A stretch of 64,000 bases of DNA, from the NCBI GenBank assembly GCA_036245805.1, contig BTRK01000006.1, forward strand, positions 6,861,613-6,925,612, in the 5' to 3' direction. Numbering within the stretch: the first letter of the stretch is position 1; each line of letters starts with the position of its first letter. The DNA is from Pristionchus mayeri. Lineage: Eukaryota; Nematoda; Chromadorea; Rhabditida; Neodiplogasteridae. Positions 47,554 through 60,236 of the stretch are shown here, one piece after another. Both the position numbers and the translations under genes were made by a program. The notes beneath the pieces were generated by a model that saw only the letters and a program-made list of their open reading frames with translations, did no database searches and was not told the origin of the DNA.

Positions 47554-48148
47554 ACCCCCCGCATTCCCTCTTCAATGAGAGACTTCTCCCTCAATGAAGA
47601 ATGTCGATCTCGATGTGGTATGAATGTGCGAGAAGGACAAATTGTTGATGATTAGCTCACCCATGGAAATTCATATCACGATTCAAATTATGTTCTACTT
47701 ATTCCACAAATAAACCAATATCTCAGTTGTTCACTGTAATTTTGTGGCGCTGTGATAGTTTGTTTCGTAATATAGGTGAGGGAAAGGGAGAGGACGGATG
47801 TGCCTGTCAATGGATGTATCCAAGGGAGACTAATACACTTCCTGGGTGAGGTGAAGGGAGGATGGGAGACTAACAATAATAACATTGTGAAACTTTCTGA
47901 TCTACGACAAGTACACCTGCGCGATATGAGAGGTAGAGACCATCTTCTTCCAGTTGTGCCCCGATTGCAATATTGTGAACTGCGTGAGTAGATATACCTT
48001 CGATGATACAACGAAGTGCTCACAACCGTGATTATTTCGTATATTTTTATCGCACTATCCATTGTCAAGAGTTTCACTTCATCGAATGCGAGAGCGACGA
48101 AGAAAGGAGATTTCGGGTACAAAAGGAAGCACGAGATTGAATACAGTT

Positions 48149-49401
48149 ACCAGGTTGATGCATAAGTTTTGTCGTATTTTAAGGTTTTAGATTAAGGTAT
48201 ACCTTACCATTTGTATATAATCGATTTCCATATGGATTCCCATATTCGATGAGTGGTGACGTCCTCTTCCTAACATACTTTAGTATAGGTCCAAATAATC
48301 AGTATTACGGTCACAATGTGAAGTCAAACTGACTTCATTGGAAATTGCAACTTGTCGTTTCGCGAACAAGAACGCTACCGAGAGTAATGATATGTCAAAA
48401 CCAAAGGTATGTACGTAAAGCGATATCAACTGGGTGTAAAATAAATATTAGAACCGAATCTCCTTTTGAATTCCTGCTAGAAACTGGGACCAATTTTTTA
48501 AGTCTGCTGAAAAAGGTCATAATCATTTCCGATCACAGTGATTTTTGCATCGAACAAAGTATTGATCTAATTTACAATAAATTTTGAAGATCCTTTCCTG
48601 TACATTCCATATTTAAATTTTGGTGAGCATTCGATTCCCCCAAGACGAAATGTATGTTGTTCAATTTAATGTCTAGAAATTGAGATCCACAACTAGACTT
48701 TCGATGACACCCGGGTTCTCTGCTTGATAGAAGAGCTGATTTTACGTTATTAACCAGACATACTCCCCATGTCCTAACACTCAGTGAATAGGCAAAATTG
48801 GAGATCAGCTGCATTTCCAGATGATTTGATGTTATCCTGAACACCGAAAGTGAAAAATTAGATGATTTAATCAATAATTACCATTTTGAAAAATTCCATC
48901 TCCTAAGATCAGGAATAAACAGAGACTTAAAAGTTTGCGATAATTGTATAACACTATAGTTAGGGTTTTAAGCGCCCCTATACATGAGTCTATGAGTCCA
49001 ATCCTTAAATAATGAAATCAGATCATCTCTGTTGCGTTCCGTCTGCGACCATTTTATTCATTCGATCGTAATTCTCGGCTCAAAGAATCAGTAGCCTGAT
49101 AATACATAATATCTGAAAGGGCATCCAACGGGCATCTCAATGATGTATAAAAGACTATGTAAGAAAACGTGTCCCTTGAAAACCAGATGATTGAAAATTT
49201 TTGAAATTTTTTGTCATTTTAAAATTTCATCAAAGACAATGTAAGAGGAGAGCAAGAGGCGATCCAGACATATGCTATAACTGTGCTATCTCACCCACAT
49301 TTAAGTTTATAAGGATAGACCGATAACAGTTGTTGGAAGCATTTTATGGTAAATCAAATTATATGCCGGAAATGCGACAAAACTTATGCATCAACCTAAT
49401 A
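48149..49401. mobile_element. Mariner-type element M2, degenerate
   Basis: Inverted ends AGGTTGATGCATAAGTTTTG (left) and its complement ending 49401. At 1.25 kb it has the size of a full mariner, but no frame longer than 100 codons and no DEKW or HDNA box was found, so it is either too decayed or non-autonomous. Confidence 0.82.
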
Positions 49402-49409
49402 TTTGTTGT

Positions 49410-50314
49410 ATTAGGTTGATTCAAAAGTTTCTTTCTTTTTTCTTCCATTCATATTTTGACCTCCCAAGTTCTTCACATTTGACCAATCGACTAATGATTT
49501 TCCAAGATCATGAGGGTATGCCGACACTTCATAGCGTGCGTTATATTGGGCCGGTTCGATAAGTGACGACGGGACAGTTTAATTCCGAAATTGTCAAACT
49601 AGGTCAGCACTACCGACTTTTCAAATCGTCCAAAGCTCCATGCAGAAATGTGATGAGCTCGACGTTGACATTTTATTGTGGAGTACTATTATTGGCCAAG
49701 TCATATGACACATCAACACTACTCACCCATTAATAACCTTTTTGAAATATGGGCCCAATCATCGAACCACACTGTACACAAATTTCGGAATTTCAATTAA
49801 TGAGCACAATATTCTTACACATCGTTGATGAGGAATAACCTATGATGGGTTGTGAAGTACCCCTCTGTACGTGTATACATGTGCAGTTAGGAATGGATTC
49901 CCCCACCCGTTCAAGAACTGAATCTTTCGAAATCATGATTTTGAGATTCATGCGCCAAAATCAACACTTTTCGGGGTCAATTGTTCCCTACGCGCATTTG
50001 AATTCGAATTTTTCGCGCTTATCTGAACAATCCACCCTTGTCCTATTGCTTTTTGACTGCGAATAACAAGTTGGAAACAACTATAAGAAAACCAGCATCC
50101 AATCGAAAATGCTAAAAAGTGACCGTTTTCCTATTTTTTGTTTTTGAAATTTGCCAAACTCTTACCATGATGCCTAGAATCAAAACAACCCTATCGAAGC
50201 AATCTACAATCACGACCATACCATATGGTTTTCGGAAATTCACGAGGGTTCAAACATTTGAAAAACAGAAATTTGAAAAAGACAAAAGAAAGAAACTTTT
50301 GAATCAGCCTAATA
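49410..50314. mobile_element. Mariner-type MITE M3, abutting M2
   Basis: Inverted ends TATTAGGTTGATTCAAAAGT and ACTTTTGAATCAGCCTAATA, ~905 bp. Begins only 8 bp after M2 ends, so the pair entered one spot or M3 landed in the M2 flank. No transposase. Confidence 0.85.
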
Positions 50315-53300
50315 AATGCGGATTGTTTCCATGAAAATGTACATCATTCACGCAAACAAAACTTCTACACATGAACGCACTAATTAATTGCAGTTATTAT
50401 CTTTTCATTCGAAATATTGCTCAGACAAAAGAGAAGGGGATCGGCTCCTCGGCAGATGTAACCCAGGGAGACCAATGCATCTCGTTGGATGTAACATAGG
50501 GGCGGGAAAGAGGAGAGGGGCGTTCATTGTTGGACGCTTCGTATTGTGAGAAGTCGTGGGAAAGCAGTATTGATTCATATCACGTTATTTTTGTTTCATA
50601 TATCATATTTTGCCGTTTTTATCATTTCTTTCAGTTCTCTAAATGATCTCTTCAACTCAATACGTTGATTAACAAGCACTAAACTAACAAAATATACTGG
50701 AGAAAGTAAGTTTATCAATCCATATATCGTATTATTGTTTTGGGCTGTAACTGCGAATTAATTTCGTTCACCGTTTATCGCATAAAACACCCGAGAATCT
50801 ATGGCGATGGTTAATTCTCGTTCAGAGAACCACCACGTCTAAGAAACTGATTGCCGGGTAATGGATTGTCGATTGCTTATCAGAACACAGGAACCAAATG
50901 CACTCCAATCACCCGTGCACGAACCGGAGAAGTTGTCAGTTCAATCTACCAATCTCGGAATTTCTGTATTGGCGTTTATTTGATCGATTTCTAGGTAATG
51001 ACGTGATAACTCTTTCGGAAGACAACGGAGTTGCCAGCCTTTCACAATGAAAGATGATGAAATCGACGTCTGCTCAGAACAACGGAACCAATTTTTTGAT
51101 TGTTTTGTTTATCTCACCCATGCAATACATATGACATACCTAAGTTGAACTCTGCTGAATTTGTCCACAAGAATCAACTCTACATTATATTTTAGGCGAT
51201 TCTGCCTCTTTCATTTCGTACTATCGTTGAGAGAGCGGAAAATGAAGGAGGGACGGATCCTCTTAGTGAGAGATGTATCCCAGGGAGACCAACGCATCTC
51301 TATGGATGAGATGAACGGGAGAGAGGAGAGGGGCCTTCTCTGGTGTACGCTTCGTAAAATGGGATGTGATTTCGGAGAGTTTGAGTAGCTTTCAGTCTCC
51401 CAATATTTTCTCTCCCATTTCCCTCATTTTCTTAATCGCTATTTCACTGAATGGTATTATTCACATTGATCGTAGACTCAATCCCGCTCTCACTAACCCA
51501 ATAATTTTATCAAGTTTTCCCTCATATATCATACAAAAATTCATTTATGAATCGATCATTTATTTTACTTTGCATATTACACTCGACACTGATACCATTA
51601 CGAATGATAGCATGCATTATTACAGAGCCCTAGCTGCTATCATAAGCTGAATTCATCGAAGCGCAACAACTCACATCATACCATCGAATATTGAAGTAAG
51701 CTAGAGTGCGTTGAATCGACGGGTTATGGATACCATGTTGAGCATTTTGAAGTGGATCCGCACTTTTCAGGGACATAACATTTCCCATCGATAATCGATT
51801 CGTGTTCAGACCTAGACATAAATATTCTGTGAAGAACACATGACCCATGTTAAGATATGATCTTTACCGAAGCAGAAGATTCCGTCGTGATTTCTCTGGC
51901 AGTAATTAAACACTCACATAATTCAAGACGGATTTATAGATGTAATCTCTGTCTGAACAAGTGTATTGTAACCTTGCGATGAACTACCCAATCTGCAACA
52001 CAGAATCTTCTCGGAAAAGAGAGCTGCAAAAACAGTGTTCACTATGATTGTATTGCATTCATTGCAATTTTCTAAATGCAACTATATTTATACACAAACA
52101 CATTTATCCAGTTTCTATGCCTTGGCATGAACATGTTACGTTGTTCATAACCCGAACACGATTCTACTTCAAATTCATAAACTATTGTGGACAGAAAAGA
52201 ACATGGATGAACTCTACGGAAGGGAAGATGCAACCCTGGGCGACGAATGGATCTGCCTGGAAGGGATTGCTTTTTTCTTTCCTACCCCTTCCCCCACTAT
52301 ACTTCTCCATTTTCTCTTTCATTTCGCGAATTCTCTGAGAGTACTCTAATCATTCATATACTTTATATAGTTTCTGACGTTATTTTTCTGAAAACGTGCT
52401 TTCAGAGCTCTGCATGCTTTCTTCAAGTTTACTGCTGAAATACTTCAATTGATAAGGAAAAACGTTTTTCGATAATGCATTGGAAACATCACACAACTCC
52501 TGCACTGTGTTCACGTACATCGACGGACTCAATCAGCTGAACGTTCGCGCTCGGCGAGAATAAACAATTTCCACAAGTAGGAATGCATTAATAATGAGCA
52601 ATGATTAAATCGAAATAATTCCAGATCATCAATCGACCGACTACGCGAGGGAGACAATGCAATTAGTAAAATTGTTAATAATAGTGAGCTGAAAACGAAC
52701 TGATGTTCAATCATACGATGTTGCAAAACTACCGAGGACTATAATTCAGCCATCATGGCGTATGAACAGCAGTGCGAATGCCTCAATGCCATCTTTAAAT
52801 TATTCACGGAAGGTATACTTCTGTACAATGCGGCATTGCTGAATTCACCGTGAATTTAGCAAATACCGCTACGTCAACTCAACGTCAGATGCTCAGTCCA
52901 GAGTTTGTAAAATATTAAGCAGAAATAAAGTTAAGCAGAAATAAAGTTAAGTAAGAACATACTTCTATGATGAATGGATCATGTAATACATGTATACTAT
53001 GAGAAATATAACAAAAGATCTACGATATAAATTATATAAAACACACAATTTAATATCTATGTTTGATACTCTATCTTGATTAAAATTAGTGTTCGTATAG
53101 TGAACGGACATATACTCCGAGAAAGCGGGATAAAGTCAATGGAATCGGATGTATCCATGGGCGAGTGGTTCAACGGCTTCCTTATTCCACTGTCGGAATT
53201 TATGTTATCGTTTTTGATATTGCACACTGCTCATACGCAAAATTGTATGTTCAGTTGATCTTCCATTCCTAAGATCGCTGAGAGAAAGGTAAAGGAAGGA

Positions 53301-53363
53301 CAAAAAGAGGGATACCAATGCATCTTGATGTACGAATGGGAGAGAGATGAATATCATATTATG

Positions 53364-53529
53364 GGCACTAGGTCGGATCATCACCGTCGGATGGACCCTT
53401 CTCTAACACTTTCAAAATAGGTTTCCATAGTGTCCACAATGGTTCTGTGATTGTTACACAGAAGGGTTCATTTATTTGGTTATCATCCAGTAGGCTATCA
53501 TCCGACGGTGACCATCCGACCTAGTACCT
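53364..53529. mobile_element. 165-bp MITE inside an array unit
   Basis: Terminal inverted repeats CACTAGGTCGGATCATCACC and GGTGACCATCCGACCTAGTA. It separates the two parts of block 1 in the 53280 unit, so it inserted after the array formed. Confidence 0.82.
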
Positions 53530-54678
53530 CTTTTCGCCATGAAAAATAAGATGTGGTGACAGAGCGATATTGAGTCGCTTCACACTCTTTCTTCGACCAC
53601 TATCTTTCACATATTTCCATGATTAATATGTTATGGATTGTCTTCTTGTTCAGATCGATGTAATCAAAAAATGTTCGAAAAATGTGAATGACCTTCTATG
53701 AATGAGATGACGAGGTCCTCCGATCACGTGCGATTTGCAATCCACTGCGAAGACACATTAAGGTACGGCCGAAGACGTCGAAGTATCGACTGTTCGTGTC
53801 AATCCAGGAGATATCAAATCCAGGAGAATATTATGTCTCATTATGTCCTCTCTTCTTCCTGCTATACAATTATATCTTTTTTTCCGCGCTTTGAGCGCTT
53901 ACGATATCAATTTTCATTCTAACCTTCACTGAAATTGATTCAATCGCGGTATTACGAATAGAAACTGTGCTGCCTCCAACTGTCAAACTCCGAATATTTT
54001 TAAGAGCCCTACACACTCTAGAATATTCAATCGACTCAGTCATTCCTTCATAAGTCAATCGAAAAAATGACCAAAAAATCAAGGTAGTTGTCAAAAATTT
54101 CATTGATAAAACTTTTTTAGATTTTTATTTTATTTTAAACTTGGAAAAATCATACTCCTTGTTCAGCTGCACTGTGTGTATTCAATAAAGTGAGAGGATA
54201 CCTCAACTGCAACCTTACAAGACTCGTGGCACTGTCGCAAGTTACCGAGGAGATCGCACCGTGCTCGTTGTCAGTGCGACTCAAACACGGCGACAAGGAG
54301 ATCATTCCCGAGACGAGCCTCGATTATGATCGTTGCGGTGACAGTATATAGCGAAGATCGCATCGTTTTGAAATAAAGGTGGCTTTATCTTATACATTAC
54401 ATTTGTTTTTGCATTATGCAGATGTTAACAGGCACACATTTCACCTCTGATTACAATCATCAGTCTTTATATGGCCTAAAATAAAATAATTATTCGGTGG
54501 TACTTTCGCATTCGTAATCGGGAGAAATGGGAACGGGGGAGGGATCCTCTCATTGGGGAAATACACTATGTTCATTGTGATCGGAGCTCAATTCTCGCCT
54601 TCACAACTCTCCCCTTTCCTCGTCTCTCTCTCGTTTATCTCGTTTGCACGCTTGACGAGATTGTGAAATCGCTCGCGC

Positions 54679-54701
54679 AGAGTGGGTTAGGTTGTAGCGC
54701 T
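54679..54701 (-). promoter_or_regulatory. Reverse copy of the P450 upstream motif
   Basis: AGAGTGGGTTAGGTTGTAGC is the reverse complement of the GCTACAACCTAACCCACTCT word shared by the two P450 promoters. It lies 730 bp before the first P450 start. No divergent gene is evident. Confidence 0.5.
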
Positions 54702-55114
54702 GATTGGAGGTTGCAATAACAAGCAGAGTTTGGAAAGTCAAGAATCATTCCATCGACTGGATATTTTTTCAAGCAATATTTGTTTTTGCCAGTACATTAT
54801 TAATTAAATTGAAGTCATAGTCCAGAAATTTCGCGAAAAATATAATGATCAATCAATTTAAAAAGATGGAGCGTTTGGAAACGCATCGTACATCGATAAT
54901 TGCATCAAAGCGTTGTGAAAACTATTCGCGAAATGATTTACTGATAAATCGAATTGTGGGTTATAACTGTTTGAAAAAGCTGAAAAAAATATATGTGAGT
55001 CGAATCATTTGTAACGGAGTAATACGTAGCATATGAATGATGAAATCTTAGAACTCAAACGAAATTATTATGGAGAATCGCTGGCCTTTCGCTTACGCAC
55101 CCGCTATCAGCCCG

Positions 55115-55200
55115 GCTCGCTACAATCTAACCCACTCTCTTTTCCTCCCTCCCATCTTTTCTATTTATCAAAAGCGCTACAAACTAACCCACTCTCAGCG
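55115..55200 (+). promoter_or_regulatory. Two copies of the P450 upstream motif (first P450)
   Basis: GCTACAATCTAACCCACTCT at 55119-55138 and GCTACAAACTAACCCACTCT at 55176-55195. The second P450 has one copy at 60713-60732. Distance to ATG is about 240-320 bp. Likely a transcription-factor site conserved after gene duplication. Confidence 0.6.
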
Positions 55201-55433
55201 ATGGATCCCACACTCCCGTCTTTCTCCCGCATAAAACAACCAGTGAGAGCAGAGAAAAAGGGAATGGAGAAATAACGAGGAATGAGGAGAGTAGAGAGAC
55301 GGCGAGAGATGCGCCGATCAACCCTACAAATACGAGCGCGCTGTTGTGAACTTCGCATTCTTTTTCCCTCGCATCCTTTCGTTTTACATCGCGATTTCAG
55401 TTATGTTCAGGCAATTTTCAGTTTCAGATCACC

Positions 55434-58400
55434 ATGATTTGGCTCTTAATTGTTATCGGGATGGTGTTGCTCGGTCTGTTCTACGATTTGCATCAAAAGA
55501 GGAAGAATTTCCCACCAGGTGAGTTACTTTTCTTCATCGGAACCCATTTTCTTTTTCGAGTGCAAAGTTCCAAAAATATTTTTGGAGATCGCTGAGATTT
55601 ATTCAAAATCTATTTCAGGTCCCACTCCTCTCCCACTGCTGGGAAATCTCATCCCACTCATCCTCTCCTTCCCCGGTTACGAGCTGATGCACAAGTGGAG
55701 AAAGGAGTATGGTGAGCACTATAATATTACATAATACATATCGAAATGTGCAAAAAGTGAGCTCTACGTGATAAATATCATGCTTTTTGTTATTAATAGT
55801 TGAAAAAAGGCAATAAATGTTCTGCTAATTGTGAAGAAAATAATTTCAGGAGACATCTACACCTACTGGATGGGTCCTTTCCCGATCGTTACCGTCAATG
55901 AGATCAATCTGGTTCAGGTGTGTACGGATTTCACTTATAATTGTTTTAATATTTCTTATCTTATTGTCATGTCATTTTCAACTGATGTGAAAACCACAAC
56001 AACTATCATACAACAACAAACATATAACAACAACAAAAATAAGTTTTCAGCAAATGTTCGTGCAAGACGGCGATAACTACACAGATCGTGCGTCTTTCGG
56101 AAAGCTGACGGAGACTTATCGAGGTAATTTATTTAGAATGTGACATTTGGTGATTATGTCACACACTAGTTGAAATTCAAAACCAATATTGATTCAACAT
56201 AATCGCGTTAACCTTCCGAAAAGAGCGGTTAATTGCTTAACATAATTGTAAACATACCAACTAATAGGTGGTAACTACGGCATTGTGGAAACCAATGGAC
56301 AGGTCTGGAGGGAGCAACGCCGGTTCACCCTTCACACTCTACGAGATCTCGGATTGGGGAAGGAGAGGATGCAGGAACAGGTCTGAGATTTACTTCTGAA
56401 TCGCTGCGTAAACACATTGTCCCAGGAACTATATATCAGGTTGGTGAGAAAGTAATGCTCGATTTTTAAATTTTCAATTCTGGGTTACCCCGCCTTTTGT
56501 TGTCGTCTGACTATCATATTGTAATATGTAGTTGTTGAGTGCTTGGATACACTTTCCATCGCACATTGGTTCAAACATATCCAGTTACTATTGAGACCAC
56601 ATGATGAAGACAGAAGTACATGAACAATGAGTTAGACCGATTACGTTTTGGCCCAACATTCCATGGAGAGCTATGATAGGGCAACTATTATGTCGCAGCC
56701 GAAAAGCACGCCATACGTAGATCACAATGCAACATTTGAATCTGATCCGCTGCGAAAGGCCTGTCAGAAAATACTCCCAGAAAATACTCCCATTTATTTA
56801 CCCTCACTGAACATCAACAGAAATACTCGTCTTTACCGTGCATCCGTAACAATACATATATCCATCTCAAATGTACTAAAACGAAAAGCCCTCTCGATTA
56901 TTAATTAAAATTTGTATTTATGTGAGTATACAATACACCGACCAAAATATGCAGCATTCATCACCCTGGCAATGGAATTTGAATATCGGAATTCGAATAT
57001 TGCAAAAATCCTTTCTTCCAGCATTGGTGAAAAGTCCTCACGTTAGTGGTTAACTGTTGATGCTACTCATTACCTATCACTACTCGTCTAGACTTAGTCA
57101 GGGGATAGCTCCTTCTTGAGGAAATTCAATCATTCACCGGACACCAAAAATCAAAATTTTGGCCATTTTGACCTTTAGTCAACACTACTGAAAATTTATG
57201 TTTTCTAAAACTTGGAAAGGCTTGAGTTCAAATGTGTCTCTGCCATATGTAGTGCTTTGGTATACTATGAAAAAGCACTCACATAGAAACCAGTCTGAAC
57301 AATCCTAGAAGCAGGAAACATCATCACTAGAGGGTTACCTCGTAAAGGCTCGCATTCAATGGTGTGCAAATCGTGCTTTAGTGAACCAGACATGATATTA
57401 GACGTACTATTAGAAAGCACTCCCAATGTGCTACACATTCCACTATATGCAAAGTCACGACTCTGTTTTCCCGCAAAATACGAAAAGCAGAAAATATTTT
57501 TAGAAAATTGTGAAAATCTCACAATTGATAAATTTTATTTTTTGCGGATACCCAAAAGGCATGATGCGATACAAACACATGCATATAAGGACGAAGTAAA
57601 CCCCTACTATGTGCCATCGAGCTGATTTGAGATCCTAAGCAAAAAGGATTTTAGGCGGGCTCAAACATCCTGCCTCAAATCGAGCATTACTTTCTCACCA
57701 GCCTAATACAACAGTCAGAATAAATAGTCACTTTTCGCAAAATGATTAATCTCTATAAAGAATGATTCAGACGTAAAAAATATTTGACACAGTGTATTAG
57801 ACACATGAGTGATATTGTTTGTTGTCGAATACAGCGTTATAGAACGATTTAGAGAAGATAGATAGTATAGATATTTGAGATAGATAGTTGAGTTCCAGAT
57901 TCTCGATGAAGCCGCCTATCTGCTCTCTGAACTCGAGTCAGAGTGCAAGGCGATGGGCAAGGCCTGGCCCATCAAGTACACGGAGAAAACTGTAGCAAGT
58001 GTAATCAATCTGATGCTGTTCGGATACCGTTTTGATAAGGTGAGCTCTACGAGAAATGTGCCCCATTTAATTGCGAGCTTTATACGATTGTTACAGTAAA
58101 GAGCATTAGCAGGGTTGATAAGTAGAAACAAAATAATGAGCAAAATATCGGTTTAAGGAACGCGAAACGGAGTTCTATCGAGTGAGAAAGATGCTGGACG
58201 CGCAGAATGAAGAGCTGCGCAATCCTATATTGATCGCGTTCATCGGAATGCCGCGATGGATAACGTTAGTTGATTGGTTATTGTTTTAGTTCGATAAACA
58301 ATCCGTTTTCTGTTCCTTTCACACACCTGTTCAGTCGAGTGATGAAAGGAATTCTCCCGAATTCTCCGAATTCTGAACTCTAGTTGCAATCATTGCAATT

Positions 58401-60001
58401 CCAGGAAGCGCATCCCCTTCATCAATCGCAAGTTGGAGTTGATGTACAAAGTGCGCGACGAGCTGTTCCTCTTCTTCGGGGAGAAGGTGATTACGTTTCC
58501 AATGAATTTCTTACGTGGACTGGCGAATAATTAAATGTGTCGAAGATTTCGTGGTTTATATGCCAATAATCATGTTATCAATAAAAGTTATCAATAATCA
58601 TGTTCCTAGAAGTTATCAATAATCATGTTCCTCTGAAAATGAAAAATCCAAGATCAAAGAGCATCGAGACACCATCGACTACTCTAGCGATGAAGTCAAT
58701 GACTTCTGCGATGCATACCTACTGGAGATGCACAAGTTGAGAGACGACCCTACGACCTCATTCAAGTATGTAATTCATTATTTTATGTTAATCACTTTCG
58801 AAATGACATTAATTGCTTCTTCAAAGAATATGGGAAAACATATTTTATAAATTTCAGCGACAAACAATTCGTAAACGTCTGTCTGGACCTGTGGCTGGCT
58901 GGTTTGGAGACGACAGCATCAACAATGGCTTGGGGAACCGCTCTACTTCTCAACTACCCAGAGGTAATGATGCTCTTTTCCACTCGTGTAAATTTGATAT
59001 TTATAGAAATAATTGAGGGCGGTACTGATTCACTATTTTCAGGTCGTAAAGAAGCTGCATGCCGAGTTCGACAGAGTGATCGGCAGTGATAGAATGATTA
59101 CGATGCAAGATAAGAACGAGTTGCACTACCTCAATGCCTTTGTCAGCGTGAGTTTTTGAACATAATAATCGATTTCGAAAATAAGAGCAGCAATACATCT
59201 TTATTTCAGGAAGTACAGCGCTGGGCAAATATTGTGCCTCAGAATTTGCTGAGGAAAGCGAGCAAGATAAGAACATCCTTTTCTTATTTACAACATTTTT
59301 ATTTTTTAAAAAATTGTCATTTTATTTGAAAAAACTTGTATTGTATAATTCATTTCTAGGGAGCAGAGGCAGCCGGGCTCCTCATCAAAGCTGATACGCC
59401 CATCTGTGCGCAGATTTCGGTGTTGATGACTGATGAAACGGTGAGTGATTTCTCGGAATAAATAGTATACGGCACGATATTTAAATGTAAAATATGACAT
59501 GATATGTGCATATGTGCTGACAGGGCAATTTTCAAATCGCTGGCTCAGGATCGGACGATTCACACATAAATCTAAATTCCAGGTCTTCCCCGATCCCTAT
59601 TGTTTCCGTCCCGACCGATTCATTGACGAGAACGGGAAACTCAAGAGTTTCAAGCAATTCTTGCCCTTTTCCATCGGGAAAAGACAGTGTCCCGGAGAAG
59701 GACTTGCTAGGATGGAACTGTACCTGTTCTTCGCCAACCTCGTTCATCGATTCAATGTAAGCATTTGCCTTGTTTTTTTTGCATTAAAAATTATGATGGT
59801 TGAACGATTCATCTTTGTGAAATGTTCAAGTGAAATGAGTGGGAACTAATGGCGATGTGGAAGTCTTTTGGAAATTGATATTTTCAGATCACTCCTATCG
59901 ATCCGTCAACGATTCCTTCACTCAAGAGGACAATGAAGAACGTAGTCAAACCCGAGGCTTTTCCGTGTATTTTGGAACGTAGAGTTGTACAAAAGATCTA
60001 G
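55434..60001 (+). CDS. Cytochrome P450, CYP33-like (clan 2), 15 exons, 503 aa
   Basis: ER-anchored haem monooxygenase, xenobiotic or lipid oxidation. Exons: 55434..55518, 55619..55711, 55850..55917, 56051..56123, 56268..56380, 57899..58039, 58158..58264, 58405..58486, 58653..58765, 58858..58963, 59043..59147, 59210..59266, 59360..59440, 59583..59756, 59888..60001. Sum 1512 bp, all phases agree. Membrane anchor MIWLLIVIGMVLLGLFYDL; proline hinge FPPGPTPLPLLGN; C helix VWREQRRF; I helix AGLETTASTMAWG; K helix EVQR; PDPYCFRPDRF; haem loop FSIGKRQCPGEG with the Cys ligand. Oddity: the donor after 59266 is AAG|ATAAGA instead of GTAAGA, so the intron before exon 13 is AT-AG. If not spliced, the frame meets TGA at 59328-59330, after the K helix and before the haem loop. 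Intron 5 hosts mariner element M4. Confidence 0.9.
56434..57708. mobile_element. Mariner-type element M4 in P450 intron 5
   Basis: Inverted ends TATCAGGTTGGTGAGAAAGT and ACTTTCTCACCAGCCTAATA, 1275 bp. Same end family as M1-M3. Short frames only (56648-56908), without recognisable transposase boxes. Confidence 0.83.
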
Positions 60002-60116
60002 TCATTGTTGTTGCTCATGATGTACATATTGTCATTGAAATTTGATAAATACTTTCCCTCACGAGACTTCACTGTTGACAACTGCAAATCTAAAAACACA
60101 GTGGTGACCATAGCCG

Positions 60117-60236
60117 GTCTAGGGATGGCTTGGCAAGAAACGGTCACTTCATACCACACACTCTCTCGCCGGTCTGATTGGTGAGAGAGTGTGTAGTTTG
60201 AAGAGAGTCATTTCTTGCGAAGCGATCCCTAGGTCG
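60117..60236. repeat. Imperfect palindrome after the first P450
   Basis: GGTCTAGGGATGGCTTGGCA ... ACACACTCTCTCGCC, ten-base loop, GGTGAGAGAGTGTGT ... CGATCCCTAGGTCGG. Small foldback element in the 950-bp gap between the P450 genes. Confidence 0.75.

Larger units (their letters stand above)
36499..54590 (+). repeat. Array of ~14 diverged two-block units of unknown nature
   Basis: Block 1 (~110-180 bp) has the consensus GGATCCTCTCAATGGGAGAT, ATCCCAGGGAGACCAATGCA, TCTCGTTGGATG, then purine-rich GGGAGAGAGGAGAGG and CTTCGTAAAGTGGGATGTGG. Copies start near 36499, 40060, 40920, 42108, 42975, 44540, 45510, 46560, 47775, 50420, 51220, 52200, 53280 and 54520, always on +. Block 2 follows 65-430 bp later in most copies: TTTCAG then AGCCCTAAATGCTCTCTTCG (near 40332, 41245, 42403, 43243, 44817, 45901, 46821, 50628, 51620, 52400, 53995). 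Block 2 reads RALNALFE in one frame and looks like an exon after a 3' splice site; block 1 has no frame that stays open in all copies. The Srd-type gene lies between copies 1 and 2. I do not recognise a family: candidates are a tandem ncRNA, decayed two-exon genes or a repeat family. Confidence 0.7.

Noticed and set aside
54160..54420. Possible LTR or gene 3' end (two AATAAA words)
   Set aside because: No matching second copy or coding sequence upstream; not enough to call.
56648..56908. Transposase in M4
   Set aside because: 86 codons without any mariner catalytic or HTH motif.
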